A DNA stretch of 59,063 nucleotides, from assembly GCA_903828565.1 (NCBI GenBank), contig CAIKMQ010000010.1, forward strand, positions 1 to 59,063. Direction: 5' to 3'. The notes under the pieces were generated by a model. That model was not told where the DNA came from and did no database searches. It saw only the letters and a list, made by a program, of their open reading frames with translations. Of the stretch, positions 19,275-28,220 are shown piece by piece. Every line of letters begins with the position of its first letter. The stretch's first letter is position 1. The position numbers and the translations under genes were made by a program. Source of the stretch: an uncultured Leptolinea sp. Lineage in GTDB: Bacteria > Chloroflexota > Anaerolineae > Anaerolineales > Anaerolineaceae.

Positions 19275-20173
19275 GAGCTTTTTTCAGCCAATTGTTTGAG
19301 CTTCATGCTCACCTCACGCCATTGGATTTTAGAAATACCAAGTTTTTGGCGGATGAGGTCGGGATCGTTTTCAGCTTTCCAATCCTGCAGGACACTGGTC
19401 CAGCGGCACATATCAAAGGAGAGATGTTTTCGCAAACCAGCTTCAGTCCCCAGATCTTCCAGAATGTATTCCAACCGGCGGGGAGACCAATTAAAGATGC
19501 GATCTTCCACTTTATACTGATGGATGAATTCCTGGTAAGCTTCCACCCAGCCGAATGAGAGTTTGATCTTTCGTTCTTTCATTCTCAAAGCCGGGCTGGC
19601 GTAGCGGATGAAAACGCTTGCATTCTGTGGATCAGCGACATCTAAATGTGAGAGATGTATTCCCCGGCATTCCCCTTTTTTGATGCCGGTTTCCATCAAC
19701 AATCCAAACAGGCAGTAAGGACGCGCATCCGGCTGGCTGCCACTTCTGAGTTTCCCGGCTGCTTCATATATCATGGCGACTTCAGCGGGGGAGAGCGTGA
19801 CCGGTAAGGGACTAATGACAGAATGCTGCAGGACTTTCTCTGCCGGGTTGATGGTTAACACGCCAAAGCGGGTCAACCATCCGAAGAAGGATTTGATGGA
19901 TGTGATCCGGCGAGAGAGCGACTTGGGGCTGCAGGGTTTGCTGCGGCCCTTTTGCAGCCAGTCCACGAACCCGTTCAGGTCATCCGTAGAGATGGCGCAG
20001 AGGGTCTTATCCGTAGGCAGGTACTCGCAGAGAAGTTGGAGATCCGCGGAGAATGCTTTGATAGTGTGCAGCGACCGCCCCTGATCTTCGAGGAAACGTT
20101 TCCAGGCGCTGATAGCGGGAATGAGATTAGTGGCATCAGAGATATGTGAATCGAATGTGGTTTGATCAGACAT
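19271..20173 (-). CDS. Xer-like tyrosine recombinase homologue lacking catalytic residues
   Basis: A 300-residue intact protein with the two-domain layout of XerC/XerD: an N-terminal SAM-like core-binding domain (AWKRFLEDQGRSLHTIKAF..., LSRRITSIKSFFGWL) and a C-terminal catalytic fold. The active site is lost. The first Arg region reads METGIKKGEC (Lys for Arg), the HxxR box reads KHLSFDM (Phe for Arg), the LGHS box is LGIS (Ile for His), and the nucleophile Tyr position holds Ser in WREVSMKL. No frameshift or stop is present, so it is maintained as a non-recombining DNA-binding protein or cofactor. The ATG at 20173 follows GGAGG; TTG at 20185 is less likely. Confidence 0.8.
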   Translation of the reverse strand: MSDQTTFDSHISDATNLIPAISAWKRFLEDQGRSLHTIKAFSADLQLLCEYLPTDKTLCAISTDDLNGFVDWLQKGRSKPCSPKSLSRRITSIKSFFGWLTRFGVLTINPAEKVLQHSVISPLPVTLSPAEVAMIYEAAGKLRSGSQPDARPYCLFGLLMETGIKKGECRGIHLSHLDVADPQNASVFIRYASPALRMKERKIKLSFGWVEAYQEFIHQYKVEDRIFNWSPRRLEYILEDLGTEAGLRKHLSFDMCRWTSVLQDWKAENDPDLIRQKLGISKIQWREVSMKLKQLAEKSS

Positions 20174-20199
20174 AGGCACCTCCAAGATTGCGCATAGTT

Positions 20200-20205
20200 A
20201 TTATA
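20200..20205 (-). promoter_or_regulatory. -10 box of the Xer-like gene
   Basis: TATAAT on the minus strand (plus ATTATA, 20200-20205) lies 26 bases before the ATG at 20173, with a GGAGG ribosome site in between. The -35 is not obvious. Confidence 0.5.
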
Positions 20206-20414
20206 GCACGGCCATCCTTTACCATTGCATGATTGTTGCCAGTTTTCGACTTGTTCCTTATTCTGGATCTGGGTAGTGAGGATCTTGGAATAAATCAAGA
20301 AATAAAATTGCAGGGGGTCACGCTGAGAGGATCTCAAAATGAGTGTAGGAGGGGCATCTTCAAAACTGTTCTATTACGTGGTTATTAATTCTGTAGGATT
20401 GTCAATTCTCCGGT

Positions 20415-20442
20415 TTGACATTTTTAGTAACTCTGGTAAAAT
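20415..20442 (+). promoter_or_regulatory. tRNA-Leu promoter
   Basis: TTGACA (20415-20420), a 16-bp spacer and TAAAAT (20437-20442) lie 11 bases upstream of the tRNA-Leu gene. The 240 bp between this and the Xer-like gene hold nothing recognisable. Confidence 0.8.
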
Positions 20443-20453
20443 AGCACAACATT

Positions 20454-20537
<84 letters not shown>

Positions 20538-20538
20538 C

Positions 20539-20567
20539 AAGACCCCTTTTCAGGGGTCTTTTATTTT
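20539..20567 (+). terminator. Terminator of tRNA-Leu
   Basis: AAGACCCC-TTTTCA-GGGGTCTT followed by TTATTTT begins one base after the tRNA. Confidence 0.88.
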
Positions 20568-20595
20568 GGTCTTATCCTTGCATCCATTCTTATGG

Positions 20596-20601
20596 TATAA
20601 A
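20596..20601 (+). promoter_or_regulatory. Leaderless promoter -10 of the FtsB-like gene
   Basis: TGG-TATAAA-CAAAAT-ATG is a TGn-extended -10 box with 6 bases to the ATG at 20608. There is no ribosome site. Confidence 0.6.
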
Positions 20602-20607
20602 CAAAAT

Positions 20608-21000
20608 ATGCTGCAACGTCTTTCCGCTTACCTTTCACGCCAAAAAAAGATCCTAGCCGCTTTTGGGCTGGTATTTCTGGCATTCCTCATCCTGGACCTG
20701 AACCATCGCATCGAGGAACTTTTCCGCCTGACAGCTGAGCGTGATTCTATGGCGACCGAAGTGGCGCAGCTTCATGAAACAGAACAGTCGCTGCAGACCG
20801 CGATCGCATACGGTTATTCAGATGCGGCTGCGGAAGAATGGGCACGTGAAGAAGCTTTCATGGCTCGGCCGGGCGATCAACCCATCATCTTGCTGCCGGA
20901 CCCCAAGTACACTCCCCAACCGACGCCATTGGTCGAACTCACACCATTATCGTATCAAAACTGGCAAATATGGGGCTTGCTTTTCTTCGGTAATCAATAA
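20608..21000 (+). CDS. FtsB/DivIC-like septum formation initiator
   Basis: A 130-residue bitopic membrane protein. A short basic cytoplasmic N-terminus (SRQKK) is followed by a transmembrane segment (about 16-31, ILAAFGLVFLAFLILD), then a short coiled coil (LNHRIEELFRLTAERDSMATEVAQL) and a segment like AIAYGYSDAAAEEWAREEAF. The latter resembles the conserved FtsB/DivIC neck region where a residue string ending in a glycine-tyrosine and EE-AR motif is common. A Pro-rich tail ends it. The family would place it in the divisome. It is a weak-signature family, so the call rests on topology and order of elements. The start is set by the leaderless promoter; a longer form from 20566 is rejected. Confidence 0.65.
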   Translation: MLQRLSAYLSRQKKILAAFGLVFLAFLILDLNHRIEELFRLTAERDSMATEVAQLHETEQSLQTAIAYGYSDAAAEEWAREEAFMARPGDQPIILLPDPKYTPQPTPLVELTPLSYQNWQIWGLLFFGNQ

Positions 21001-21022
21001 AATATTCCCTAATCCAGTTTGA

Positions 21023-21051
21023 TTGACATTCCTTTTCACCGCTGTTAATAT
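21023..21051 (+). promoter_or_regulatory. Promoter of the PRC/MgtE-N/CBS - NRAMP-like - DUF2804 operon
   Basis: TTGACA (21023-21028), a 17-bp spacer and TAATAT (21046-21051), with a leader of about 25 bases carrying a GGGAGGG ribosome site before the ATG at 21083. Confidence 0.7.
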
Positions 21052-21082
21052 GGTGAAGAATTAAATATCCCGGGAGGGCGTC

Positions 21083-22339
21083 ATGGCTTTTTTAAGCGAA
21101 ATGTTAGGCCATACAGTTGCTGATTTTGAAGGCATCAAGATTGGTACACTGGAAGATTTGCTGGCCACAACTCAGAAAAAACTTACCCATCCGATGATCA
21201 CCGGTATTGTGGTCCGAACGGATGTAGGGAAGAAAGTTTATGCAATCACAGATGTGGCGGTTCTGATTGCACCTGCCATCCCGTTGAAAAAGCATGAGAA
21301 GGACCTTCGCTCGATCGAACCGGCGATATCAGATCTATTCCTGGTACGTGATATTCTGGACAAGCAGATCATTGACATGAACGGTGTTCGGGTCGTGCGT
21401 GTGAATGACCTTGAGATCAAGAGGGTGGGAAACCAATATTTCCTGGTGAATGTGGATATCGGCGGTGCCGGACTTGCGCGCCGTCTGGGACTGGGTAAAC
21501 GGTGGCAGAACCTTAGCGCGAAGCTTCAACCGGGAAGTGCTTCCTCGATCATTTCGTGGGACGTGATTGAACTGCTGCCAACAGGCGAATCCATGCGCCT
21601 GAAAGTGCCCGGCGAGAAACTGAAAGAATTGCATCCGGCAGATATTGCAGAGATTGTCAGCGATATGAACCGCATCCAGAGTGGCGAATTCCTCGATCAG
21701 CTGGATTTGAAAGTCCTTGCCGATACCCTGGAAGAAGTTGAACCCGACTTCCAGGCAAGCTTGGTAGAAAGCATGCCGGATGAACGTGTGGCAGATGTGC
21801 TGCAGGAGATGGCTCCTGATGAGGCGGCCGACTTGTTGGCTGAATTGCCCCGCGACCGCAGCGAAGAGATCCTGGACTTAATGGAAGATGAGGACGCCAA
21901 TGATGTCCGAAAACTGCTGACCTATGAAGAGGATACGGCAGGTGGCATCATGACCACTGAATTCGTTTCAGTCAAAGAAGGGCTGACTGCTGAAGAAACG
22001 ATTAAATTACTGCGCGAGACAGCCGGCGAAGCCGAGCAGATCTTTTATGTCTATGTAGTCGATGATGAGAGGCATCTCATCGGTGTGTTTTCCCTGAGCG
22101 ACCTGGTTCTGGCAAAACCTCGCAACCGGTTGACCGAGATCATGCACCGCCGTGTCGCCAAAGTTCACTTGGATGATTCGCAAGAGCATATTGCCCAGAT
22201 GATCTCCAAGTACAACCTGCTGGCCATACCGGTGGTGGACGAAGAGAACCGGGTGCAGGGAATTGTCACCGCGGATGACGCGCTGGATAAGATCATCCCA
22301 ACCGCCTGGAAGAAAAAGCTACCGCGGTTATACCGCTAA
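21083..22339 (+). CDS. Soluble PRC-barrel / MgtE N-domain / CBS-pair protein
   Basis: A 418-residue cytoplasmic protein without membrane segments. It opens with two PRC-barrel-like domains (about 1-80 and 85-170: LGHTVADFEGIKIGTLEDL, DKQIIDMNGVRVVRVNDLE). Next is an MgtE N-terminal superhelix (about 185-290: LHPADIAEIVSDM, LLAELPRDRSEEILDLM), the TAGGIMTTEFV junction motif and a CBS pair (about 290-405). In MgtE these last two parts sense cytosolic Mg2+ and gate the pore, but the MgtE channel domain is absent. The next gene encodes an NRAMP-like transporter 12 bp away, so this protein probably regulates that transporter in response to metal or nucleotide. That coupling is inference. Confidence 0.85.
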   Translation: MAFLSEMLGHTVADFEGIKIGTLEDLLATTQKKLTHPMITGIVVRTDVGKKVYAITDVAVLIAPAIPLKKHEKDLRSIEPAISDLFLVRDILDKQIIDMNGVRVVRVNDLEIKRVGNQYFLVNVDIGGAGLARRLGLGKRWQNLSAKLQPGSASSIISWDVIELLPTGESMRLKVPGEKLKELHPADIAEIVSDMNRIQSGEFLDQLDLKVLADTLEEVEPDFQASLVESMPDERVADVLQEMAPDEAADLLAELPRDRSEEILDLMEDEDANDVRKLLTYEEDTAGGIMTTEFVSVKEGLTAEETIKLLRETAGEAEQIFYVYVVDDERHLIGVFSLSDLVLAKPRNRLTEIMHRRVAKVHLDDSQEHIAQMISKYNLLAIPVVDEENRVQGIVTADDALDKIIPTAWKKKLPRLYR

Positions 22340-22351
22340 CCGGAGGGCGAA

Positions 22352-23617
22352 TTGAGCCTGTCAGTACGTCTACGCCCTATTAGAGCACGCCTGCTTCTAC
22401 TGCTGGCTGTCGTTGGCCCGGGGATCATTACCGCGAATGTGGATAATGATGCCGGCGGGATCGCCACATATTCCATTGCTGGCGCGCATTACGGTTTCTC
22501 CATGTTATGGATGATGCCGTTGGTTGCCCTGGCGTTGATCATTATTCAAGAAATGAGCGCCCGGCTTGGGGTGGTCAGCGGAAAGGGGCTATCCAGCCTG
22601 ATTCGTGAGTCGTTAGGCGTTCGGGTCACGGTCGTCATCCTCGGGATTTTATTGATTGCTAACCTGGCGAATACCGTTTCTGAGTTTGCCGGCGTTGCAG
22701 CCAGTATGGAGATCTTTGGCGTCTCCAAGTTCATCTCTGTACCGATCGCGGCTGTCATCGTCTGGTTATTGATCGTCAAAGGCAACTACAAGACGGTGGA
22801 GCGGGTTTTCCTGGCGGCATCAGCCATCTACCTCGCGTATGTGATCTCAGGCATGCTTGCAAAACCCGACTGGCATGAAGTCACACTGGCAGCCATCCAC
22901 CCGACCTTTCATTTGGATGCCGGCTACCTGACGATAGCAGTCACTATCATCGGCACTACGATCGCCCCGTGGATGCAGTTCTACCAGCAGTCTTCCATTG
23001 CGGATAAAGGCCTCAAACCGGCTGATATCAGCTTTGAACGCGTGGATGTGGTGATCGGATCCATCTTTGCTGTTTTAGTAGCCAGTTTCATCACTATTGC
23101 GTGTGCCTCCACTTTGTTCAAAGAAGGCGTTACCATTGCGAGCGCGAAGGATGCTGCCCTTGCGCTTGGGCCGCTGGCCGGGAAGTATGCGGAGATCCTC
23201 TTCGCCGTCGGCCTGTTGAACGCATCCATCTTTTCAGCAGCAATTCTGCCGCTATCCACAGCTTATGTGATCTGCGAAGCTTTCGGTTGGGAAGCCGCAG
23301 TCAATCGCGATTGGCATGAAGCCCCGGTCTTCTTTTCCATATACACCGGGCTAATCGTCTTAGGCGCGGCAATCATCCTATTGCCGATAAAATCCCTCGT
23401 GCAGGCAATGATCTCTAGCCAGACCTTGAACGGTGTACTCCTGCCTGTGATTCTGGTGGTGATGTTGCGCCTCATCAATGACAAACGTATCATGGGGAAA
23501 CATACCAACAGCCTGGTGATGAACATCATCAACTGGCTGGTAGTGGCAATTCTGATCCTGCTGACGACCCTGCTCATCATAGCTACCTTATTTCCCGGCT
23601 GGTTATCGCACCTGTAA
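22352..23617 (+). CDS. NRAMP-family divalent metal transporter (divergent)
   Basis: A 421-residue membrane protein with about eleven transmembrane segments and the NRAMP fold order. TM1 reads ANVDNDAGGIATYS where canonical Mn/Fe transporters have DPGN. The TM6 region reads TIIGTTIAPWMQFYQQS, lacking the MPH-type Met-Pro-His motif. Both metal-site motifs are thus altered, so Mn2+/Fe2+ selectivity should not be assumed; Mg2+ is possible given the MgtE-like partner upstream. Start is the TTG at 22352 behind GGAGGG (22342-22347). It lies between the PRC/CBS gene and DUF2804 in one operon. Confidence 0.85.
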   Translation: MSLSVRLRPIRARLLLLLAVVGPGIITANVDNDAGGIATYSIAGAHYGFSMLWMMPLVALALIIIQEMSARLGVVSGKGLSSLIRESLGVRVTVVILGILLIANLANTVSEFAGVAASMEIFGVSKFISVPIAAVIVWLLIVKGNYKTVERVFLAASAIYLAYVISGMLAKPDWHEVTLAAIHPTFHLDAGYLTIAVTIIGTTIAPWMQFYQQSSIADKGLKPADISFERVDVVIGSIFAVLVASFITIACASTLFKEGVTIASAKDAALALGPLAGKYAEILFAVGLLNASIFSAAILPLSTAYVICEAFGWEAAVNRDWHEAPVFFSIYTGLIVLGAAIILLPIKSLVQAMISSQTLNGVLLPVILVVMLRLINDKRIMGKHTNSLVMNIINWLVVAILILLTTLLIIATLFPGWLSHL

Positions 23618-23629
23618 AAGGAGGATAGG

Positions 23630-24655
23630 ATGGACCGCTTTACCACTGAAAGAGAGTTATCTCATCCGGTCTCACTCTGCAATGCGAATGGCCAATTAAA
23701 CCCGGATGCCATTGGTTTTTCCCGCCAACCCCTGCATACCTGCAATCTCATGGGGCATGCATTGAGAAAGAAACGCTGGAATTACTGGTGCGTCACCAGT
23801 CCGGATTACCTCTTCTCCATCACCCTATCTGATATTGATTACCTGGGGATGGTTTTTGCTTACCTGCTGGATATCAAGACAGGCGTGTTCATCGAACAAA
23901 CTGTGAGCACCTTATTTGGTACCGGGGTACGCATGAATGACCAGGTGACAGGCGCGCTATCTTTCGATCATCAGCAAATGTCGGTTCGCATGGTGGATGA
24001 TGGCACATCCATCCTTCTTCAGGTGAATTCTACTAGTTTTGGCGGCAAACAATTGGCAGCGGATATCCGCATCCATCGGCCCGCAGGCCATGAATCCCTC
24101 AGCGTAGTGGTTCCCTGGAGCAGGGATCGCTTTCAGTACACCAGTAAACAGAATTGCATGCCTGCCACTGGCAAGGTGCTTCTCGATGGGACGGAGATTT
24201 CGTTCAGCGAAGAAAACGCATTCGCATGCCTGGATTACGGGCGTGGTATCTGGAAGTATGCTTCAAAATGGAATTGGGCTTGTTTTTCTGGAACCAGCGG
24301 TAAGCATACCATCGGTATGAACCTTGGGGCGCAATGGACGGATGGTACCGGATCCACCGAAAATGGCTTAACAATCGATGGACGCCTGGTGAAGATCGGC
24401 ATGGATGCGCGTTTTGAGTTTGACCGCAAAGATTATATGCTTCCCTGGCGGTTAACCACTCCCGGATGCCCTGCGGTCGATCTGACCTTCACACCTTTTT
24501 ACGAACGGGTAGCCAGCACGGATATGTTCGTGCTGCAATCCACCGTTCACCAAATGATCGGTAGATTCAACGGCACACTGACGGATGAAACCGGTAAGGA
24601 ATATGGGGTGAAGGATCTGGTAGGTTGGGCGGAAGATCACACAGCCCGCTGGTAA
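23630..24655 (+). CDS. DUF2804 family protein
   Basis: A 341-residue soluble protein resembling the DUF2804 family. It starts with LSHPVSLCNANGQLNPDAIGF, then the characteristic KRWNYWCVTSPDYLFSITL and DIDYLGMVFAYLLD. Later come FACLDYGRGIWKYASKWNWA, GMNLGAQWTDGTGSTENG and FTPFYERVAS. The family is beta-rich and its function is not established. The ATG at 23630 follows GGAGG by 7 bases. Placement behind a metal transporter and its regulator may be operonic convenience. Its stop is 1 bp from the stop of the convergent ABC permease gene. Confidence 0.85.
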   Translation: MDRFTTERELSHPVSLCNANGQLNPDAIGFSRQPLHTCNLMGHALRKKRWNYWCVTSPDYLFSITLSDIDYLGMVFAYLLDIKTGVFIEQTVSTLFGTGVRMNDQVTGALSFDHQQMSVRMVDDGTSILLQVNSTSFGGKQLAADIRIHRPAGHESLSVVVPWSRDRFQYTSKQNCMPATGKVLLDGTEISFSEENAFACLDYGRGIWKYASKWNWACFSGTSGKHTIGMNLGAQWTDGTGSTENGLTIDGRLVKIGMDARFEFDRKDYMLPWRLTTPGCPAVDLTFTPFYERVASTDMFVLQSTVHQMIGRFNGTLTDETGKEYGVKDLVGWAEDHTARW

Positions 24656-24656
24656 T

Positions 24657-25778
24657 CTACCCCAGGCGTTTTTTGAACCGGACGGAAGCGGCCGTCATTA
24701 CTACAACCGCAAAGATAGATAGGGCGATCACTTCCGGGTAGATCGATCTTATGCCGACACCCTTCAGGACGATACCGCGGGAAATCACAAGGAAATAACG
24801 CAGGGGGACCAGGTAACTGAATGCCTGCAGGATCTTCGGCATGGCAGCCAGGGGGAAGAAAAAACCTGAAAGAAAGATGCTGGGCATCAGGGTAAACATA
24901 GTGATCAACATGGCTTCCTGTTGAGTGTTGGCCATGGTGGAGACAAAAAGACCAATACCCAGGGTGGTGACCAGGAAGAGGGCACACAGACTGAGTAGCA
25001 GGGCGATGCTGCCATTGACCGGGACATGAAAGAGAAGCATCCCGGCGACCAGCACTTCCACTGTATCAAAGAATGCGATGATGATGTAAGGGGTGATTTT
25101 TCCAACCACCAATTCCCAGGGGCGCAGCGGCGTGACGATGAGCTGTTCGATCGTTCCGCGTTCTTTTTCCCGAACTATGGAGGTGGCTGTGAGGATGGTA
25201 GTCAGGAATTGCAGGATCATCCCGATCAACCCAGGGATCATGAAGTAAGCGGACACCATTTCAGGGTTGTACCAGACCTGGGTGCGAATATCGATCGCTT
25301 GTGCGACTCCCCCTGCCTGAGAGAATCTTTGACGCGTCAGCTGTGCGCCGCGTGATTGGCCGATCAGAGTGGCTGCAGAAAGGGCGGTGCCTGCCAGTGT
25401 GGGGTCAGACCCGTCGATAATGAAACCCACTTCAGCGGTTTCTCCGCGAGCCAGGCTGGCAGAATAATCGGGTGGGATAATGATGGCAGCTCTGGCGATT
25501 CCGCTATCGATCAAATCTTTGATCTCATCGGTAGAGTTTGTTTCGTAAGCAAGGGTAAAGTAATCCGCCGCCCGGTAAGCTTCAAGCAGCTGCCGGGAGG
25601 CTGTGGAGCGATCCTGATCGAAAACAGCCAGAGGTATGTTACGGACATCATTCGTGGCGGCATATCCCAGCAGCAAGAGCATCATGATCGGGTAGACAAA
25701 GGTCAGACCCAGTGTCCGCGGATCGCGGATGATCTGGATGAATTCCTTGCGGATGAGTGATGCCAGCCGCGAGCGCAT
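24657..25778 (-). CDS. ABC-2 type transporter permease
   Basis: A 373-residue permease of the ABC-2 (DrrB/YhiH-like) group. The N-terminus RKEFIQIIRDPRTLGLTFVYPIMMLLLLG is the typical cytoplasmic helix plus TM1. A roughly 150-residue extracytoplasmic domain (DQDRSTASRQLLEAYRA ... IPPDYSASLARGE) follows, then five more membrane segments with the ERGTIEQLIVTPLRPWELVVGK coupling-helix signature. Such exporters need an ATP-binding subunit, but none is next to it or anywhere near: the gene sits 6 bp after ugd and converges on DUF2804. It must use an ATPase encoded elsewhere or be a leftover half. Confidence 0.88.
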   Translation of the reverse strand: MRSRLASLIRKEFIQIIRDPRTLGLTFVYPIMMLLLLGYAATNDVRNIPLAVFDQDRSTASRQLLEAYRAADYFTLAYETNSTDEIKDLIDSGIARAAIIIPPDYSASLARGETAEVGFIIDGSDPTLAGTALSAATLIGQSRGAQLTRQRFSQAGGVAQAIDIRTQVWYNPEMVSAYFMIPGLIGMILQFLTTILTATSIVREKERGTIEQLIVTPLRPWELVVGKITPYIIIAFFDTVEVLVAGMLLFHVPVNGSIALLLSLCALFLVTTLGIGLFVSTMANTQQEAMLITMFTLMPSIFLSGFFFPLAAMPKILQAFSYLVPLRYFLVISRGIVLKGVGIRSIYPEVIALSIFAVVVMTAASVRFKKRLG

Positions 25779-25784
25779 CAGATC

Positions 25785-27101
25785 CTAATCACCGTTGGTG
25801 TGAACACCACGGCCAACACCATAATAGATGAAGCCCATAGCGCGCATGGTGTCAGGATCCCACAGGTTGCGACCGTCTATGATGATGGGCTGTTTCATGC
25901 TGGCTTTGATGCGGGCAAAATCCAGTTGTTTGAATTCGTTCCACATAGTAGCCAGAACGAGAGCGTCAGCACCTTCTGCAACTTGGTATGGATTTTCGCA
26001 CAGCTTGATATTTTTCTCGTGTTTGGCAACCAGTTCGCTTGCCTGCGGGTCGTATGCCTGTACTTTGGCACCTTCGTTTTGCAGAAGGTGGATCACGTCC
26101 AACGGGGGAGACTCGCGGATATCGTCGGTGTTGGGTTTGAAAGAAAGGCCAAGCACGCCGATCACACGGTCATTCAATGACCCCAGTTCTTTGCGCAGGC
26201 GCAGGACCGCACGGCGGCGCTGGTTGCGGTTGATATCCATCACTGCCTGCAGTAGCTGCGGATGAGTACCGTGCAGAACAGCCATGTGAGCCAGGGCTTT
26301 GACATCTTTCGGGAAGCAGGAACCACCCCAGCCCAGGCCGGCATCCAGGAATTGCGGGCCAATGCGGCTGTCAAGGCCCATACCGCGGGCGACCTGAGTG
26401 ACATCCGCGCCAAGCTCTTCGCAGATATTTGACATCTCATTAATGAAGGAGATTTTGGTAGCCAGGAAGGCATTGCTGGCATATTTGATCATCTCCGCAG
26501 TGCGAAGATCGGTGATCAGGATGGGGCAGCGCAATGTCGCGTATAGTTGAGCTACCTGTTCAGCGGCGGTTCGATGGACTGAACCCAGGACGACGCGATC
26601 CGGCATCATAAAGTCATTAATGGCAGATCCCTCCCGCAGGAATTCAGGGTTGGATACGACATGGAAATCCAGCGGCTTGCCGGCTCTACGCTTGAGCACG
26701 ACATCTGCCACCCAGTCACCGGTGCCTACCGGCACGGTGGATTTGTTCACAATGACGATTGGGTGATCAACGATATCCGCTATGGATTCAGCCACAGAGC
26801 GCACATATTGGAGATCAGCTTCACCATCGACACCAGAGGGGGTACCGACCGCGATGAATGCGATCTGGGCATCCGCCAGGGCTTCTTGGTAGTTGGTAGT
26901 GAAGGTCAGCCGACCGGCTTTGACATTCCGCGAAACGATCTCTTCAAGGCCAGGCTCATAGATTGGCATGATATTCTGATGGAGCTTTTCAATACGCTCC
27001 GGGTCAATATCCAGACAGCGGACATTGTTGCCGAGGTCCGCGAAACAGGTACCGGTGACCAGACCGACATACCCAGTGCCAATAACGCATATATTGCTCA
27101 T
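25785..27101 (-). CDS. UDP-glucose 6-dehydrogenase
   Basis: Oxidises UDP-glucose to UDP-glucuronate with NAD+, feeding envelope or capsule polysaccharides. The 438-residue protein has the Rossmann motif [12 protein letters not shown] (about residues 5-16), [36 protein letters not shown] segment, [11 protein letters not shown], the catalytic-Cys segment [12 protein letters not shown] (about 260) and the UDP-binding [12 protein letters not shown]. Length is normal. The ATG at 27101 follows GGGAGA; an upstream ATG at 27143 would add 14 residues. No other polysaccharide genes are adjacent, except a GT2 at 42267. Confidence 0.95.
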   Translation of the reverse strand: MSNICVIGTGYVGLVTGTCFADLGNNVRCLDIDPERIEKLHQNIMPIYEPGLEEIVSRNVKAGRLTFTTNYQEALADAQIAFIAVGTPSGVDGEADLQYVRSVAESIADIVDHPIVIVNKSTVPVGTGDWVADVVLKRRAGKPLDFHVVSNPEFLREGSAINDFMMPDRVVLGSVHRTAAEQVAQLYATLRCPILITDLRTAEMIKYASNAFLATKISFINEMSNICEELGADVTQVARGMGLDSRIGPQFLDAGLGWGGSCFPKDVKALAHMAVLHGTHPQLLQAVMDINRNQRRRAVLRLRKELGSLNDRVIGVLGLSFKPNTDDIRESPPLDVIHLLQNEGAKVQAYDPQASELVAKHEKNIKLCENPYQVAEGADALVLATMWNEFKQLDFARIKASMKQPIIIDGRNLWDPDTMRAMGFIYYGVGRGVHTNGD

Positions 27102-27326
27102 AGATTCTCCCGGTAGAGGTGGATTACCAGTTAATGATAACATACTTCATTCTGATGCTATTTATATGGTGCAAGAGTTTCTCGCTTGAGCTACCTGAAT
27201 AAAGGGTTGTCGAAGTACTACCTAAAGGTTGTCTCCTCAACATTTCGGTTCTGATATACAATAATTGTCAATTATAGTTTGGTACCAATTCATTCCAATA
27301 TATCCAATTATTCGGAGGGCAGACCC

Positions 27327-28208
27327 ATGAGCGCGCAATTGATCGATGGTGTGAAGACAGCTGAGAAAGTACGCAGCCAGGTAAAAGAAGAGGTAGCCAA
27401 GTGGGTTGCGGCAGGGCATACCGCACCGGGTCTAGCGACTGTGCTGGTGGGTGAGAATCCGGCATCACAGGTGTATGTGCGTTCCAAACAGAAGGCTTGC
27501 GCTGAAGTGGGGATGGAATCTTTTGGCTTCAATCTGCCTGCCACAGCCACCCAGACTGAGGTGGAGGATCTTGTCAGACAATTGAACGCCGATCCCAAGG
27601 TTAACGGGATCCTGGTGCAGCTGCCCCTGCCAGCCGGGTTGGATGAAGAAAAAGTATTGCGTGAGATCGCCATTGAAAAAGATGTGGATGGTTTCCACCC
27701 GCTCAACATCGGCCGCCTGGCGCAGAAAGGCCGCGACCCGCTGTTCATCCCTTGCACGCCCTACGGCTGCATGGTCCTGCTGGAAGAAGCCGGTGTGAAG
27801 CTCTCAGGTGCAAAAGCCGTCGTGCTCGGGCGCTCGAATATTGTTGGTATGCCGGTGGCATTGCTGCTGATCCGCGCGGATGCTACGGTGACCGTTTGCC
27901 ACTCCCGCACGAAAGACCTGGCCGCTGTCGTTCGCGAAGCGGATGTGCTGGTAGCTGCGATCGGTAAACCTGAAATGGTGCGCGGTGACTGGGTAAAACC
28001 AGGTGCCGTGGTGATTGATGTTGGCATCAACCGGGTGGATGACGCCTCCAAAGCGAAAGGCTACCGGCTGGTCGGTGATGTCGCTTTTGATGAAGTGAAA
28101 GAAGTGGCGGCCTGGATTACACCAGTTCCGGGTGGGGTCGGGCCGATGACCATTGCCATGCTGCTGAAGAATACTTTCCGCGCTGCGCAGATCGCCGCCG
28201 GGCAATAG
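27327..28208 (+). CDS. folD: Bifunctional methylenetetrahydrofolate dehydrogenase / methenyltetrahydrofolate cyclohydrolase
   Basis: FolD interconverts 5,10-methylene-, methenyl- and 10-formyl-THF. The 293-residue protein shows PGLATVLVGENPASQVYVRSK (active-site Tyr/Lys), GILVQLPLP, EKDVDGFHPLN, VVLGRSNIVGMP (NADP-binding turn) and the closing TPVPGGVGPMTIAML. The ATG at 27327 has GGAGGG upstream, so the ORF's earlier ATG at 27279 is rejected. It precedes a small PAS gene by 12 bp. It could process methenyl-THF made by the formiminotransferase-cyclodeaminase encoded at 56331, a functional link that is inferred. Confidence 0.97.
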   Translation: MSAQLIDGVKTAEKVRSQVKEEVAKWVAAGHTAPGLATVLVGENPASQVYVRSKQKACAEVGMESFGFNLPATATQTEVEDLVRQLNADPKVNGILVQLPLPAGLDEEKVLREIAIEKDVDGFHPLNIGRLAQKGRDPLFIPCTPYGCMVLLEEAGVKLSGAKAVVLGRSNIVGMPVALLLIRADATVTVCHSRTKDLAAVVREADVLVAAIGKPEMVRGDWVKPGAVVIDVGINRVDDASKAKGYRLVGDVAFDEVKEVAAWITPVPGGVGPMTIAMLLKNTFRAAQIAAGQ

Positions 28209-28220
28209 CAGGGGCATCCC

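Noticed and set aside
19271..20173. Active XerC/XerD recombinase with a dif-like site
   Set aside because: The catalytic Arg, His and Tyr residues are replaced and no dif-like palindrome is seen nearby.
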